DNA of 60,000 nt, from contig CAIIXF020000012.1 in assembly GCA_903813345.2 (NCBI GenBank), positions 5,189,318-5,249,317 of the forward strand, in the 5' to 3' direction. The notes below the pieces were generated by a model. It did not search any database. It was not told the origin of the DNA and saw only the letters and a list, made by a program, of their open reading frames with translations. How positions within the stretch are numbered: the stretch's first letter is position 1; every line of letters begins with the position of its first letter. This document shows, piece after piece, positions 45,739 to 56,005 of the stretch. Source of the stretch: Owenia fusiformis (lineage: Eukaryota > Annelida > Polychaeta > Sabellida > Oweniidae). The translations under genes and the position numbers were made by a program.

Positions 45739-46505
45739 CAGGGCGTATCAAAAAAACGCAACAAGTAGTTATCTCGTAAAATCACAAAACTAGTGATGCC
45801 TACATCAATTTCATTCAATGTGCCATAAAGCCACGTCTCTCCTCTTTGCAATGATATGTCATTCATTCACATGTGGTAATGGTTGGGTGAGAAATCCTTC
45901 CATTTGCACAGTGGGTCAAAGTCGGCTCTGGACCAAGTTTTAGATATTGAAAAAATCAGTGCAAGGGCTAAGTGCCAATGAAAGTTCCCCTGACTTGAAT
46001 TGTTGTGACTTTTTCTTTTGGAGCTATCTCATGAGCATCTGTGCTCACAATTCCTCCACCAGATATTGCAAAACTTCGAGAAAGAATTGCCCATTGGCTG
46101 CTTTTCTCTGCTTTAACCCACAGATGACTCAGGGCTGAACCATGCATGACGTGGACAGATGAGCGCATCTTTATGTGCAAGGAAGTGGTGGCAATTTGGA
46201 GGGGTATAGGATGTATTCTTGCAAGAGTATGAGTATGAACACTTTACTGTCTATGCCACACCTGTCACACCTTCTTCCTTCTTCTAATAGCCCCTATGCC
46301 CCTTGCACTGACTTTTGCAATGTTTAAAACTTGAGTCCGAGCTGAATTTTGCCCTACTTTGCAAAATTAATGATGATTCGGCCAGAGATGACATACAGTG
46401 AATGAATGATATTCCATTGCAAAGAGAAGTAATTTGGCTTTTTGGTACATTGAATGAAAAGGATACAGTCAGCATTGGTTTTATGTTGTTGTTTTTTCCA
46501 ATATT
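45739..46505 (+). mobile_element. Mariner-type relic with transposase fragment
   Basis: The left end CAGGGCGTATCAAAAAAACG follows TA. About 100 bp inside it (45775-45870) is found reversed at 46370-46475. A frame near 45975 reads SSPDLNCCDFFFWSYL, the mariner 'SPDLNPCDFFLWGYL' block. After a frameshift another reads PPPDIAKLRERIA. Only the C-terminal piece survives. Confidence 0.7.
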
Positions 46506-46640
46506 GCATCGGGCTCCGAACACTGACTTTTGCGATGTTTATAACATGGTCCCAAGCTAATTTTGGCCCACTTTGCAAATGGAATCATTACTCGCCCAAC
46601 CATGACCAAATATAAATGAATGATATATCATTGTAAACCT
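46310..46640. repeat. Two direct ~130-bp repeats
   Basis: 46310-46440 and 46507-46637 share cactgacttttgcaatgttt-like starts and atgaatgatat..cattg cores. They look like two copies of the mariner right end. Confidence 0.55.
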
Positions 46641-46645
46641 ACATC

Positions 46646-47113
46646 GCTTTAATTGCTGCAAATGAGTTTGATCTTCAGACAATGTTAGATAAATTAAATG
46701 AATGGTGCAATAATTGGCGAATTCAAATCTATACTGAAAAAAAACAGGTTTTACATTTTCGCCCCAAAAATATTGTACACTCAAAATTTGTATTTCTCTG
46801 TGGATTGAACACAATATCCTCAGTAAATGAATACCAATACCTAGGTTTGTATTTAGATGAGCACCTCACTTTTAAAAAGGCAATTGAAACATTAGCAGCC
46901 TCTGCTAGCAGAGCTCTTGGAGTCATTATTGCTAAATTTTACCATAAGGGAGGTTTTACCTTTGATGTTTTCACAAAACGTTATAATTCACTTGTTTTAC
47001 CAATTATGACATATGGATCTGGTATTTGGGGAGATAAACCACGTGGACTGCTAAATAATGTTCAAAATAAGGCAGCCCCACTTATTAAAATAAAGAATAT
47101 TGCTTGCAAATAA
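46646..47113 (+). pseudogene. Reverse-transcriptase fragment of a CR1/RTE-like LINE
   Basis: The frame reads IALIAANEFDLQTMLDKLNE, WCNNWRIQI, YLGLYLDEHLTF, ASASRALGVIIAKF and LPIMTYGSGIWG. This is the conserved region just after the YADD catalytic motif of non-LTR reverse transcriptases (palm end and thumb). The YADD block itself and the C-terminus are missing, so both ends are broken. The surviving 150 codons are open, so the insertion is not very old. Confidence 0.7.
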
Positions 47114-47210
47114 CGAGCAATTCTAGTGTTTATTTGCTTCGAATTGCATGTTATAACCAGTAATCATCACTGACAGAACGCAGACAATAACTGCATATAT
47201 GGAACACAAA

Positions 47211-47377
47211 TACATGCAACTGCATATAACAAACATCCACGGAGAATACTGACTGCATATACGGGTACTGTCACTGAGTATATTTGCTTATATTCAGACA
47301 TACTTTGCATATTTGCTGTTTACTTGTGATTATATGCAGCGCAAACTGCATGTACCTGTTTATTTGGGATATACAAG
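47211..47377. repeat. Tandem unit 1, ~168 bp (unit 2 at 48573-48740)
   Basis: The unit contains actgcatataacaaacatcc, actgtcactgagtat and catatttgctgtttac. Unit 2 is nearly the same. They would be adjacent if the sequence between them were removed. Confidence 0.8.
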
Positions 47378-48572
47378 TGTAACAGCTCCGGTCTAAATCC
47401 CGAAACTGCCACGTACGGGCTGCCCAATCAATCAATAAACCAATACTACAACAAAGCAACCCGTACAAACAAACAAACAAACAAACTGGACCGAACGAGC
47501 ATACAAATGGTAGCGTGGTAAGCTGAACGGTCAAAGCACGTAGTGAATCGGATTTGAGCTGAAAGAGATTGATTGCTTGACTATCTGCAAGGTGCTGCCA
47601 TCTATGAATAGACACAAAAGTTGGAAACACTAATTGAACAAATATGATTTGGAACAGAATGAAGAAATGAAGTTAGGAAGATATCAGAAGTTAATTATAG
47701 GGCCATTTTACTGTTATTCCATCTAAACCATCAATCAATGACTACAAACAATCAACACAACAAATCAAGTAAAGTTTTAAAGTTTAATTGTAAATAAATA
47801 ATGAGATTTGGTTTTACATCAGCTTTATCTATACAAATCAAAGCAAATTACACGTTAGTCAAACCTGACAAATTACAAAGGTCTTAACTAAGATGGCGAC
47901 TATATTTCAGCCCTCATGATCAAAACAACATCGAGCTTCAAGTAAAGCGATTGTCAAAAGGTGGCGCTGTGAAAAATCTCACCTGCGCGCTGAGCATATC
48001 AAAAACTAGGCCAGATCTTCCAGCCAAAAATTACATTATTCTAGCAAAGAAAATCAATCACATTAGATCAACTGTTACAAATAACCCAATCAAATCCAAT
48101 GTCAAACTCAGATGACTCTCAAAAGTCAAAGACAAAATAAACTGAAAATGATTCACAATATTTCTACAAGTATGCTCAGCACTGCAGTGGAGTTCAAATA
48201 TAAAAATACAACCTAAATCTTGCGGCCACTCTCTCTATCTCCCTGGCTGCCATGACGATTGATCAGGCCCGATCAAGTGTCGAAAAACGAATCTAAAACA
48301 CCGCAATTTAAATCAAAACTTCCTCGTGGGGAAAAATATGGCGCCAACTCTCTTCTCGCCGTCTCTCGCGAGATAAACCCTTACATAAAATTACCCCACA
48401 AAAAATTACCCTTACAAAATAGTTGCTCTAAATACAAAAGCTATACTTCAAGTAACTAACATGTATTACCCTGGCCCTGCAGCGGTATTATTCGCGCTCC
48501 AAGCGGAAGGGAAGTAGCGAGACTGGGAATAAGGTTGGCATTTGCAAGGGTAGCCAACCCAGGGTCGCTACA
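47378..48572. mobile_element. Probable solo LTR, 1.2 kb
   Basis: It begins TGTAACAGC and ends CGCTACA (TG...CA). CAAG stands on both sides (47374-47377 and 48573-48576). It interrupts two tandem repeat units at their junction. It has no coding region; the words cccttacataaaatta also occur near the end of the gypsy LTR, so it may belong to a related family. Confidence 0.6.
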
Positions 48573-48740
48573 CAAGTATAAGCAGCTGCATATAACAAAC
48601 ATCCAGGGAGAATACTGACTGCATATATGGGTACTGTCACTGAGTATTTTTGCTTATATTCAGACATTCTTTGCATATTTGCTGTTTACTTTTGATAATA
48701 TGCAGCGCAAAAACGGCATATTCCTGCTTATTTGGGATAG
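48573..48740. repeat. Tandem unit 2, ~168 bp
   Basis: The second copy of the unit at 47211-47377, followed by 140 bp of tgcatat-rich sequence up to the gypsy insertion. Confidence 0.8.
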
Positions 48741-48880
48741 ACAAATATATACAGTTGAGTATACTAGATATATATAGAAATTAAAATTGGTTATATTTGC
48801 ATATGATCTGCATATATACCATTTTTCATGAGTATTCCTGCATATTTTTGAGATAGGTAATATGCAGCATGTGAGTATAT

Positions 48881-50635
48881 TGTCGGACTTTACACAAACG
48901 AAGGGTAATTTGTGTCAACAACTATATTACAAGTGGGTGACGTATGACAGGTATACGCCGCTGTGAAATTACAAGACGTAACAAAATGGCTTAAGTCCCT
49001 TCGACTTCTTTGCATAACATAAAACTCAAGATTTTGGTAGTGTGTCTACTATATTCCATTTATTCTTACAAATCAATATAAAGTTCTAAACTCCACTGAA
49101 TGAGCGCGATCCTCAATAAAATCTCAAAAAGTCCAATAATTACAAAATTACAAGTAGTCCCAAAAAGTCTCAATGATCTCGGAGATTATGTTTCTTAAAG
49201 ATCAAAGGAATGCTTAAATTCAAACTGATCACAATTGTCTCAATCTCAAGTATCGAAAATGCTGATCCCGATCCTTGTTCAGGATCTTAAATCAGGCACA
49301 AAATTCAAAAAGTCTCTATATCAAAAGTCTGATCAAATAGTCTTCTAATCTCAAATGATCTTGGGAATCAAAGACTAAATTCCATAAAAACTTATCAGTT
49401 ACATCTTCAAAATATATAATCTCTACTTTATTATAATGTCGTTAGTACCTCCAAATGACCCTTCTTCAGGATCACGAGCTAACTATTTGCAACACAGTTT
49501 ATTCCCTCATAATACATGCCATCTACATAAATGACCTTTATTCAGGATCACGAGCTAACACTTCACATCTATATAAAGTTAGTCCCTCCAAATAACCCTT
49601 CTTCAGGATCACGAGCTAACAATGCACATCTACATAAAGTTAGTCCCTCCAAATGACCCTTTTTCAGGATCACGAGCTAACAATTCACATCTACATAAAG
49701 TTAGTCCCTCCAAATGACCCTTCTTCAGGATCACGAGCTAACAATTCACATCTACATAAAGTTAGTCCCTCCAAATGACCTTTCTTCAGGATCACGAGCT
49801 AACTCAACCTCATTGGTGATATTTAAATGGACAATAAACTCATGAAATATCAGTGGAACTGTTTCACTTACGTTTTCGTGTAAATACTTGAGCGCCGGTA
49901 AATCAAATTCACTCTGAAGTTTCTTCAATGTAATGTCGCAATTAAATTATCATTGATGTCTCCATTATGTCTCCAAAAACGGTCATTAAAATTGAATTTC
50001 TTCCGGACAAAATTCAACACAGCCCCGCCATTGATGAATATTGAAAAACACGGCGTCTAGGGGTTTACAAATTGTAAATCACGGCAAAATTTCCCCCTAA
50101 ACTCCCGCCAAAAACATGAAATTGATCACAAGTTATATTGCCCCTTTTACTTGAAATGGAATTGGAAATCCAGGCTAATGCATAATAAACACACTGAATT
50201 TATATAAAAACTACTTTAACTAATGTTTACTTTAAAATATGAAAGAGTAATTAACTTGACCTAAGTTTTACTACGTTCGCAAATTTACATATGGCTGCCG
50301 TAAGCAGAAAATGTTTTCAAAAGATGCGTCAGAAATACACAAAATCTACACTCTACCTTTAAATTATAAACGCATCATGGTAATCTCTGGATTATAACAA
50401 TTGATACTGTGATAAACATAACATGTAATTTACCTTTACAGCGGTAGCAAATCCTGTCCGAAATTGAGAAAAATTATGTGCTCAATCACTTCCAGACGAC
50501 ACAAGTATAACGCGCATCTATTTTGCGCATGACGGGTTGCTATGCAACTCAGCGCCCTTACATAAAATTACAAAGTTGACATGCACTACTCGACCAGTGA
50601 AAACTATGACATGGCATATATTTAATTTTCCCACA
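48881..50635 (-). mobile_element. 3' LTR of the Ty3/gypsy element
   Basis: On the plus strand it begins TGTCGGACTTTAC and ends TTTTCCCACA, giving TG...CA in either direction, about 1755 bp. Its first ~537 bases look identical to 59464-60000. Long LTRs with an internal tandem repeat (49441-49800) make this one unusual. The target duplication cannot be checked because the right end is outside the window. Confidence 0.92.
49441..49805. repeat. ~62-bp tandem repeat inside the LTR
   Basis: About six units of 'gttagtccctccaaatgacc', 'cttcttcaggatcacgagct', 'aacaattcacatctacataa'. The second unit diverges. Confidence 0.9.
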
Positions 50636-50650
50636 TACCCCCCTACTAAG
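50636..50650 (-). other. Polypurine tract of the gypsy element
   Basis: Directly next to the 3' LTR the element strand reads CTTAGTAGGGGGGTA, the expected purine-rich primer for second-strand synthesis. Confidence 0.8.
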
Positions 50651-50828
50651 ACAAGGCGCCCTCGCCGTAAAAACTTATACTACTATACAAAAATATAATA
50701 ACCTATTTAACATAATCTCTCTTATAAAAATATATTACCTCTTTAAAACAAAATTGCACAAGTGACATTCTGTAACACAATTATATACAACTATCACAAT
50801 TATATACAATATAACAATATGTACAAAA

Positions 50829-51300
50829 ACATGATCCGATGGACTACCAGTCCACCCCTGGAAGCACCGCCTCGCTTCAAGGTATGCCGGACTCCTTTAA
50901 GCTCCTAAGCTTAAGTCCACCGACTCTGGGATCAACACTATCAAAGACTATGATTACAAAAACATAATAATCTTTCCTACTGTACCACTTATGATCACTA
51001 CATAATCTTTATACGGTCAACTCCTCATCACTGTATCTATGACTTATACAAACTTCCAAAGTAGAAGTTTTGTAGATTATGTTGAATTACACAAAGAACT
51101 TTTACATAAAATGTACAACTATCTAAATTTACATATAAAAAAAATACAACTACTAAAGCAAATGATCCGATGGATTATCATCTTGATAATCCACCCCCAG
51201 AAGCACCACCCCGCTTCTAGGCATGCTGGACTCCACTAAGTCCTCCAGCTCTGGGATCCCTAACCAAAAGTAACATGAACACTATAATAAACACTCTGGA
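50829..51300. repeat. Two ~145-bp direct repeats between pol and the 3' LTR
   Basis: 50829-50975 and 51159-51300 share atgatccgatgga, agtccaccc/aatccaccc, gaagcaccgcctcgcttc-like and actctgggatc words. No envelope-like reading frame lies here. Confidence 0.7.
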
Positions 51301-51331
51301 ACTGCTGGTAGATCACTAAGATCTAGAATAG

Positions 51332-54300
51332 TTAACGGTTTGCTGAACCAACATACAAATTCTCCACATGTTGAATGTTAATGTTCCGCCCAAAACTTGT
51401 GCCTAGTGTCTGAGTCCCTTGATCCCGCATGGTAATCACCCTTCTCCTGGGTGTGATCCTTGGAGATAGACTTAGAATAGGTGGTGCAGGATGATCCAGC
51501 TCCTGTCCTTCCAGAGGATTAATCCCTGGAATGTTGCTCCTTCTAGGACTGTTCTTGCTAGAGGCAGGAGAGTCACGAAGAACAGGCTGATCCGACGCAC
51601 TGATGGTAGCACTAGAGCGTCCACTTTTAGGGGTCTTAGTGACTACCTGGGATCTAGGCATGGTAACATCACAAGAAACAGGTTGATCCCTAATGTCACA
51701 TACACTTACTGACAAACGAGGAGTCCCACTGGTATTAGAGGTAGTAACCACCTGTGTGTTTGGCATCGGTGAAGCACGAGTGACTGGTTCTTTGCTAGTC
51801 TTAGACACGGTGGAAACCCTGCTAGGAGTCCCACTCTTATTCGATGCAGTAATCACCTTTGAACTGGGCGTAGGTGAAGCACGAGGGACTGGATCTTTGC
51901 TAGTCTTGGTCACGGTGGAAACCCTGCTAGGAGTCCCACTCTTATTCGATGCAGTAATCACCTTTGAACTGGGCGTAGGTGAAGCACGAGGGACTGGATC
52001 TTCACTAGTCTTCAGAACATTGGAAGACGTGCTGAGAGTCCCTCCTTTAGGAGTCTTACCGATCTTCTGGGATTGTGGCAAAAAGGAGCGATCTTTCTGG
52101 GCATAGGTCGAAGATTGGGACTTATGGTGATGTCGACCTTTCTTAGACACCTTGTCTTTTTGGCTCGAATGCCCCCGATTGTCCTTGGATGATCCTTTGT
52201 GATCCCACATACTCACTGCGCTCACGGTGTCATGAAGGGCGATACGCTCCCCAAAAGGAATCTCATCCCAACTCTCCTTTGATGGGCTGCGTCTTTTCGG
52301 GTCCACCCCGTGTTGGCGTCTTAAGTGTCTACGGCAATTACTGCGGTTTACAAATGACATCCGACATATCGGACATCTCTCCTTGGATGGAGATCGAGGA
52401 CTCCTACTCCTGCTTCTCGGCCTAGGACGCCTATTCTTAGGTGATTCTGAGTAGGACCTCTTACTGGGTCTGCCTCGCTCCATCACTGAAAGCACAAAGT
52501 TATCGAATTTAGCAGGTTTCCTAGATCCCCGTTTTGGCCTGGTTCTTTCCCTTTTAAGACTTTCCCCATTATCATCAAAATTCTCCCCAAAATTCATAGG
52601 TTTAGCAATGGTATCAGAGGACTTTATCTCAGTCTTAGGAGTGGAGGATTCCGATCGGATCAACTGCGGCCGTACTTTTGATTCATCGGCTCGGGGCCCA
52701 GAAAAATCTTTCGGACTCGGATTTTCCGATGGGATCAAACATCCTGATCCAGTCAAATCCGACCGCTCTTTTGACTCACTCTTGCCAATATCAGGAAAAT
52801 CGTTCAGAACCGGACTTTCACTCGGACTCACGAAATTTTCAGCCGGACTTACAGGTGCCGATCCGGAAGAATTTGCCCGCACTTTTGAATTACGCTTACG
52901 CAGACCAGAAAAATCTTTCGCTGTTGGACTGGTATGCAGAATCCCATTCCCGTCCTTTGAAACCAGATCAATGACAGGCGGAATCAACACCTTTCGTCCG
53001 GATCCCTCTCTGTTCTTAGGGCACTCCATCTCTGCTAACGGATCCTTTTCTAGTTCAACAGTTTCAACTGGTTCATCAGGATTGGCCAATGTTGGCCAGG
53101 TTTCGGGCAAAGGACTCTCAAATCTCTTCAACTGATTGTAGTGAAGGACTTTAGGTTTTCCTGTACCATTTTCTCGAACACGGTATACAACAGGTGACAA
53201 CATCTTGATCACTTGGAAGGGTCCTACCCATCTGGGTTGTAATTTCGGTGATCTACCCTTCTTCCGGCTTTTGTTGCGTACCCACACGGCATCTCCCCTC
53301 TGATACGCTTTGTAATTCATCTTTCTATCATAAGAACTCTTTTGGCGATCTGCAGCCAAATTGATCACATCCCTGGCTTTCTCATGAACTTGTTCCATCC
53401 TCTGCCTTAGCTGCTTTGCATGATCGGTGACCAGCTCCTCCTCAAAAGGTACAGCAACCATACGTTCCAGTGGAGCCTCTAACTCCCGTCCCATCATTAG
53501 CATTGCAGGCGTCTCCCCAGTGATCCTATGAACAGAAGTCCTATATGCCATTAGAGCCAGGGGAATATTTAGATCCCAATCCTCTTGATTGTAAGCAGGG
53601 GCAGCCAACTTCACGATATTGTCGATGAGGGTATGGTTAAACCTTTCCACCATTCCATTGGAGGCCGGATGGAACGGAGTAGTGTGTGTCTTCTCTATGC
53701 CCATAAGAGAACATACTTCCTGGAAGACCTCTGCTTCAAAATTCCGACCTTGATCCGAATGTAATTGTTTGGGGATTCCCCATCGGCAGCAGACTTCATC
53801 GACCAGTTTGGAGGCCACTGTAGTAGCCTCCTGATTTGGTAAGGCAAACACTTCAGGCCATTTCGTAAAATAATCTGAACAAACAAGGATCACTTTATTC
53901 CCTCTCTTAGTTGTAGGAAAAGGACCAAGCACATCTATTCCCCATCGTTCCATAGGGGCTCCAACTCCCACTACTTGTAAGGGACCAATCTTCTGTCGAG
54001 CAGGATTTTTTCTCGATCCGCAAGCATAGCAGGATCTACAGTAAGATCTAACATCATTCGATAAGGATGTCCAATAAAATCTTCTCCTGCAGCGTTCAAT
54101 AGTCCTCTTCAGCCCATAATGACCAACTACTTTGTTGGAATGGCTCAACTCCAACACTCTTCCCTGTAACTGTTTGGGAGCAACAATCTGGAAGGAAACA
54201 CCTCTTCCATCGTGGTCTTCCCAACTCCTACAGAGTACACCTTGTTGAACATGGAGTCTGCCCCACTGGATCCATAGTTTCTTCACTTCAGGGGACTTCC

Positions 54301-56005
54301 AGCTTATATCATCCCATTTTGGTTGGGAAGCACCAGACTCAATACCCTCTAAGATCAATCTCAATCCCGGATCTTTCATCTGAGCATCCCGGATATCTTC
54401 CAGGGACCATTCTGGTTTCATCTCAACAGTAAGAACTACTTCATCTTCACCATCATAATTGGGTTCCGGCACACATCGTCCCTCACAATGTGTACACTGT
54501 TTACATGGGATTCTCGACATGAGATCCGCATTTTGATGTTTTACTCCTGGTCTATACTGGACTTCATAGTCAAACTCTTGCAAGATTTGTATCCACCTCG
54601 CTAGCTGGCCTTCTGGCTCTCGGAAGTTGACAAGCCAGCGTAAGGAACTGTGATCTGTCCGAAGCAGAAAATGGACACCATACAAGAACTGTTTGAAGTA
54701 TTTTACATAATTTACAACTGCCAGTAACTCCCGGCGAGTCACACAATAGTTTCTCTCAGTGCGGCTTAACCTCTTACTCGCATAATATAAGACCCTTTCT
54801 TCGCCATCCTGTTCCTGAGATAGCACGGCACCGATGGCCTCCAGACTTGCGTCTGTGTCCACAATATATGGGCAGCCACTTCGAGGATACCCTAGGATGG
54901 GAGCGCTGGCTAATTTCTCTTTTAGCAGATCCATAGCAATCTGGCAGTCTTGAGTCCATTTAAACTCCACATTCTTCCTGGTTAAGTCATGTAGGGGTCC
55001 AGCAATTTGTGCGAAATCCTTAATGTGCCGCCGGTAGTATGAGGTTCCTCCAAGGAATTGTCTCACATGTTTGACACATCTGGGATTAGGGTAATCCAGG
55101 ATCTGCTTCACTTTATCTGGATTCGGACTTACTCCGGACTTGGATACAATATGTCCCAAGAATTCGACCTCTTTCCGAAATAATACACACTTTGAAGGCT
55201 TCAACTTAAGTCCTGCAGCACGGAATCTGTCAAAAATATCTTCCAAACGTCCTACAGCTGTCGCGAAATCATCCCCGAAGGTTATCACATCGTCGAGATA
55301 AATTAAGGAAGTCTTGTAAGACATCCCTCGGAAGACTCGCTCCATCAATCTGCAAAAAGTGGCAGGAGCTCCTGTTAATCCGAAAGGCATAACTACCCAC
55401 TGATATTGCCCACCACGAACAGAAAATGCTGTTTTCTCCCTGTCCTTGGGATCAACTTGTATTTGCCAATATCCACTACAGCAATCCAGAGTAGAATAGT
55501 ATTCACACTCTCCCATGATGTCTAGAGTCTCTCCAATGTTACTAATTGGAAAACCATCCTTGTGTGTAGCAGAGTTTAGTTTCCTGTAGTCCACACAGAA
55601 CCTCCATTTGCCATCTTTTTTCTTCACCAGTACAATAGGGGACGACCAAGGACTACAACTAGGCTCAATGATTCCACGATCCAACAGATCCTTGACTTGG
55701 GAATCGACCTCTTCCTGGCGTCCAGGAGGCAATCTCCTATATGCTTGCTTAATGGGTAGAGTATCCCCAGTTGGAATAGTGTGTTGGACCCAAGATGTGT
55801 GACCAATATCCCGTTCTGTTGTAACAAATACATCAGCATTCTTACATAAGAGTAAGCGAGTCTGTTTTATCTGATCCTCATCCAATCCTTCTATGCTTCT
55901 CTCGTATAAATCTTCCAAATAGGGAGGAAGGCAATCTGGGATCATCTCTAAATGTGGTCTGGTCTGGTCTTGATCCTCTGATGTTTTTTTCTTTCTGGGT
56001 GTCAA
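51332..56005 (-). CDS. pol: Gypsy pol: reverse transcriptase, RNase H, integrase, zinc-finger tail
   Basis: Residues are numbered from the codon at 56005, which is TTG; the frame is open back to 56035. The first ATG is codon 21, so expression by +1 shift from gag is likely. Reverse transcriptase spans about 95-290 (D174, YLDD at 236-239). RNase H covers about 380-505 (D383 or D385, E426, D451). The integrase zinc site is H622, H629, C656, C659, and its core has D691, D751 and E787 (spacing 35). A GPY/F module lies near 925-965. Then comes an unusual tail of about 590 residues: disordered Ser/Pro/Lys sequence, an RS-rich stretch (1185-1210), a C2H2 finger (C1211, C1214, H1227, H1232) and 35-residue repeats with RASPTPSSKV. 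No membrane segment or envelope is visible. The frame is intact, so the element may be active. Confidence 0.93.
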   Translation of the reverse strand: MTPRKKKTSEDQDQTRPHLEMIPDCLPPYLEDLYERSIEGLDEDQIKQTRLLLCKNADVFVTTERDIGHTSWVQHTIPTGDTLPIKQAYRRLPPGRQEEVDSQVKDLLDRGIIEPSCSPWSSPIVLVKKKDGKWRFCVDYRKLNSATHKDGFPISNIGETLDIMGECEYYSTLDCCSGYWQIQVDPKDREKTAFSVRGGQYQWVVMPFGLTGAPATFCRLMERVFRGMSYKTSLIYLDDVITFGDDFATAVGRLEDIFDRFRAAGLKLKPSKCVLFRKEVEFLGHIVSKSGVSPNPDKVKQILDYPNPRCVKHVRQFLGGTSYYRRHIKDFAQIAGPLHDLTRKNVEFKWTQDCQIAMDLLKEKLASAPILGYPRSGCPYIVDTDASLEAIGAVLSQEQDGEERVLYYASKRLSRTERNYCVTRRELLAVVNYVKYFKQFLYGVHFLLRTDHSSLRWLVNFREPEGQLARWIQILQEFDYEVQYRPGVKHQNADLMSRIPCKQCTHCEGRCVPEPNYDGEDEVVLTVEMKPEWSLEDIRDAQMKDPGLRLILEGIESGASQPKWDDISWKSPEVKKLWIQWGRLHVQQGVLCRSWEDHDGRGVSFQIVAPKQLQGRVLELSHSNKVVGHYGLKRTIERCRRRFYWTSLSNDVRSYCRSCYACGSRKNPARQKIGPLQVVGVGAPMERWGIDVLGPFPTTKRGNKVILVCSDYFTKWPEVFALPNQEATTVASKLVDEVCCRWGIPKQLHSDQGRNFEAEVFQEVCSLMGIEKTHTTPFHPASNGMVERFNHTLIDNIVKLAAPAYNQEDWDLNIPLALMAYRTSVHRITGETPAMLMMGRELEAPLERMVAVPFEEELVTDHAKQLRQRMEQVHEKARDVINLAADRQKSSYDRKMNYKAYQRGDAVWVRNKSRKKGRSPKLQPRWVGPFQVIKMLSPVVYRVRENGTGKPKVLHYNQLKRFESPLPETWPTLANPDEPVETVELEKDPLAEMECPKNREGSGRKVLIPPVIDLVSKDGNGILHTSPTAKDFSGLRKRNSKVRANSSGSAPVSPAENFVSPSESPVLNDFPDIGKSESKERSDLTGSGCLIPSENPSPKDFSGPRADESKVRPQLIRSESSTPKTEIKSSDTIAKPMNFGENFDDNGESLKRERTRPKRGSRKPAKFDNFVLSVMERGRPSKRSYSESPKNRRPRPRSRSRSPRSPSKERCPICRMSFVNRSNCRRHLRRQHGVDPKRRSPSKESWDEIPFGERIALHDTVSAVSMWDHKGSSKDNRGHSSQKDKVSKKGRHHHKSQSSTYAQKDRSFLPQSQKIGKTPKGGTLSTSSNVLKTSEDPVPRASPTPSSKVITASNKSGTPSRVSTVTKTSKDPVPRASPTPSSKVITASNKSGTPSRVSTVSKTSKEPVTRASPMPNTQVVTTSNTSGTPRLSVSVCDIRDQPVSCDVTMPRSQVVTKTPKSGRSSATISASDQPVLRDSPASSKNSPRRSNIPGINPLEGQELDHPAPPILSLSPRITPRRRVITMRDQGTQTLGTSFGRNINIQHVENLYVGSANR
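51770..52015 (-). repeat. 105-bp coding repeat in the pol tail
   Basis: Two near-identical units and one diverged unit encode the RASPTPSSKV, ITASNKSGTP, SRVSTVTKTS series. They create matching open frames on the other strand, which are shadows. Confidence 0.85.

Noticed and set aside
48259-48676. Short open frames on both strands in the solo LTR
   Set aside because: They lie inside a probable LTR, with no similarity to known proteins.
51491-53135. Plus-strand frames up to 175 codons opposite pol
   Set aside because: They are antisense shadows of the repetitive, Ser/Pro-rich pol tail.
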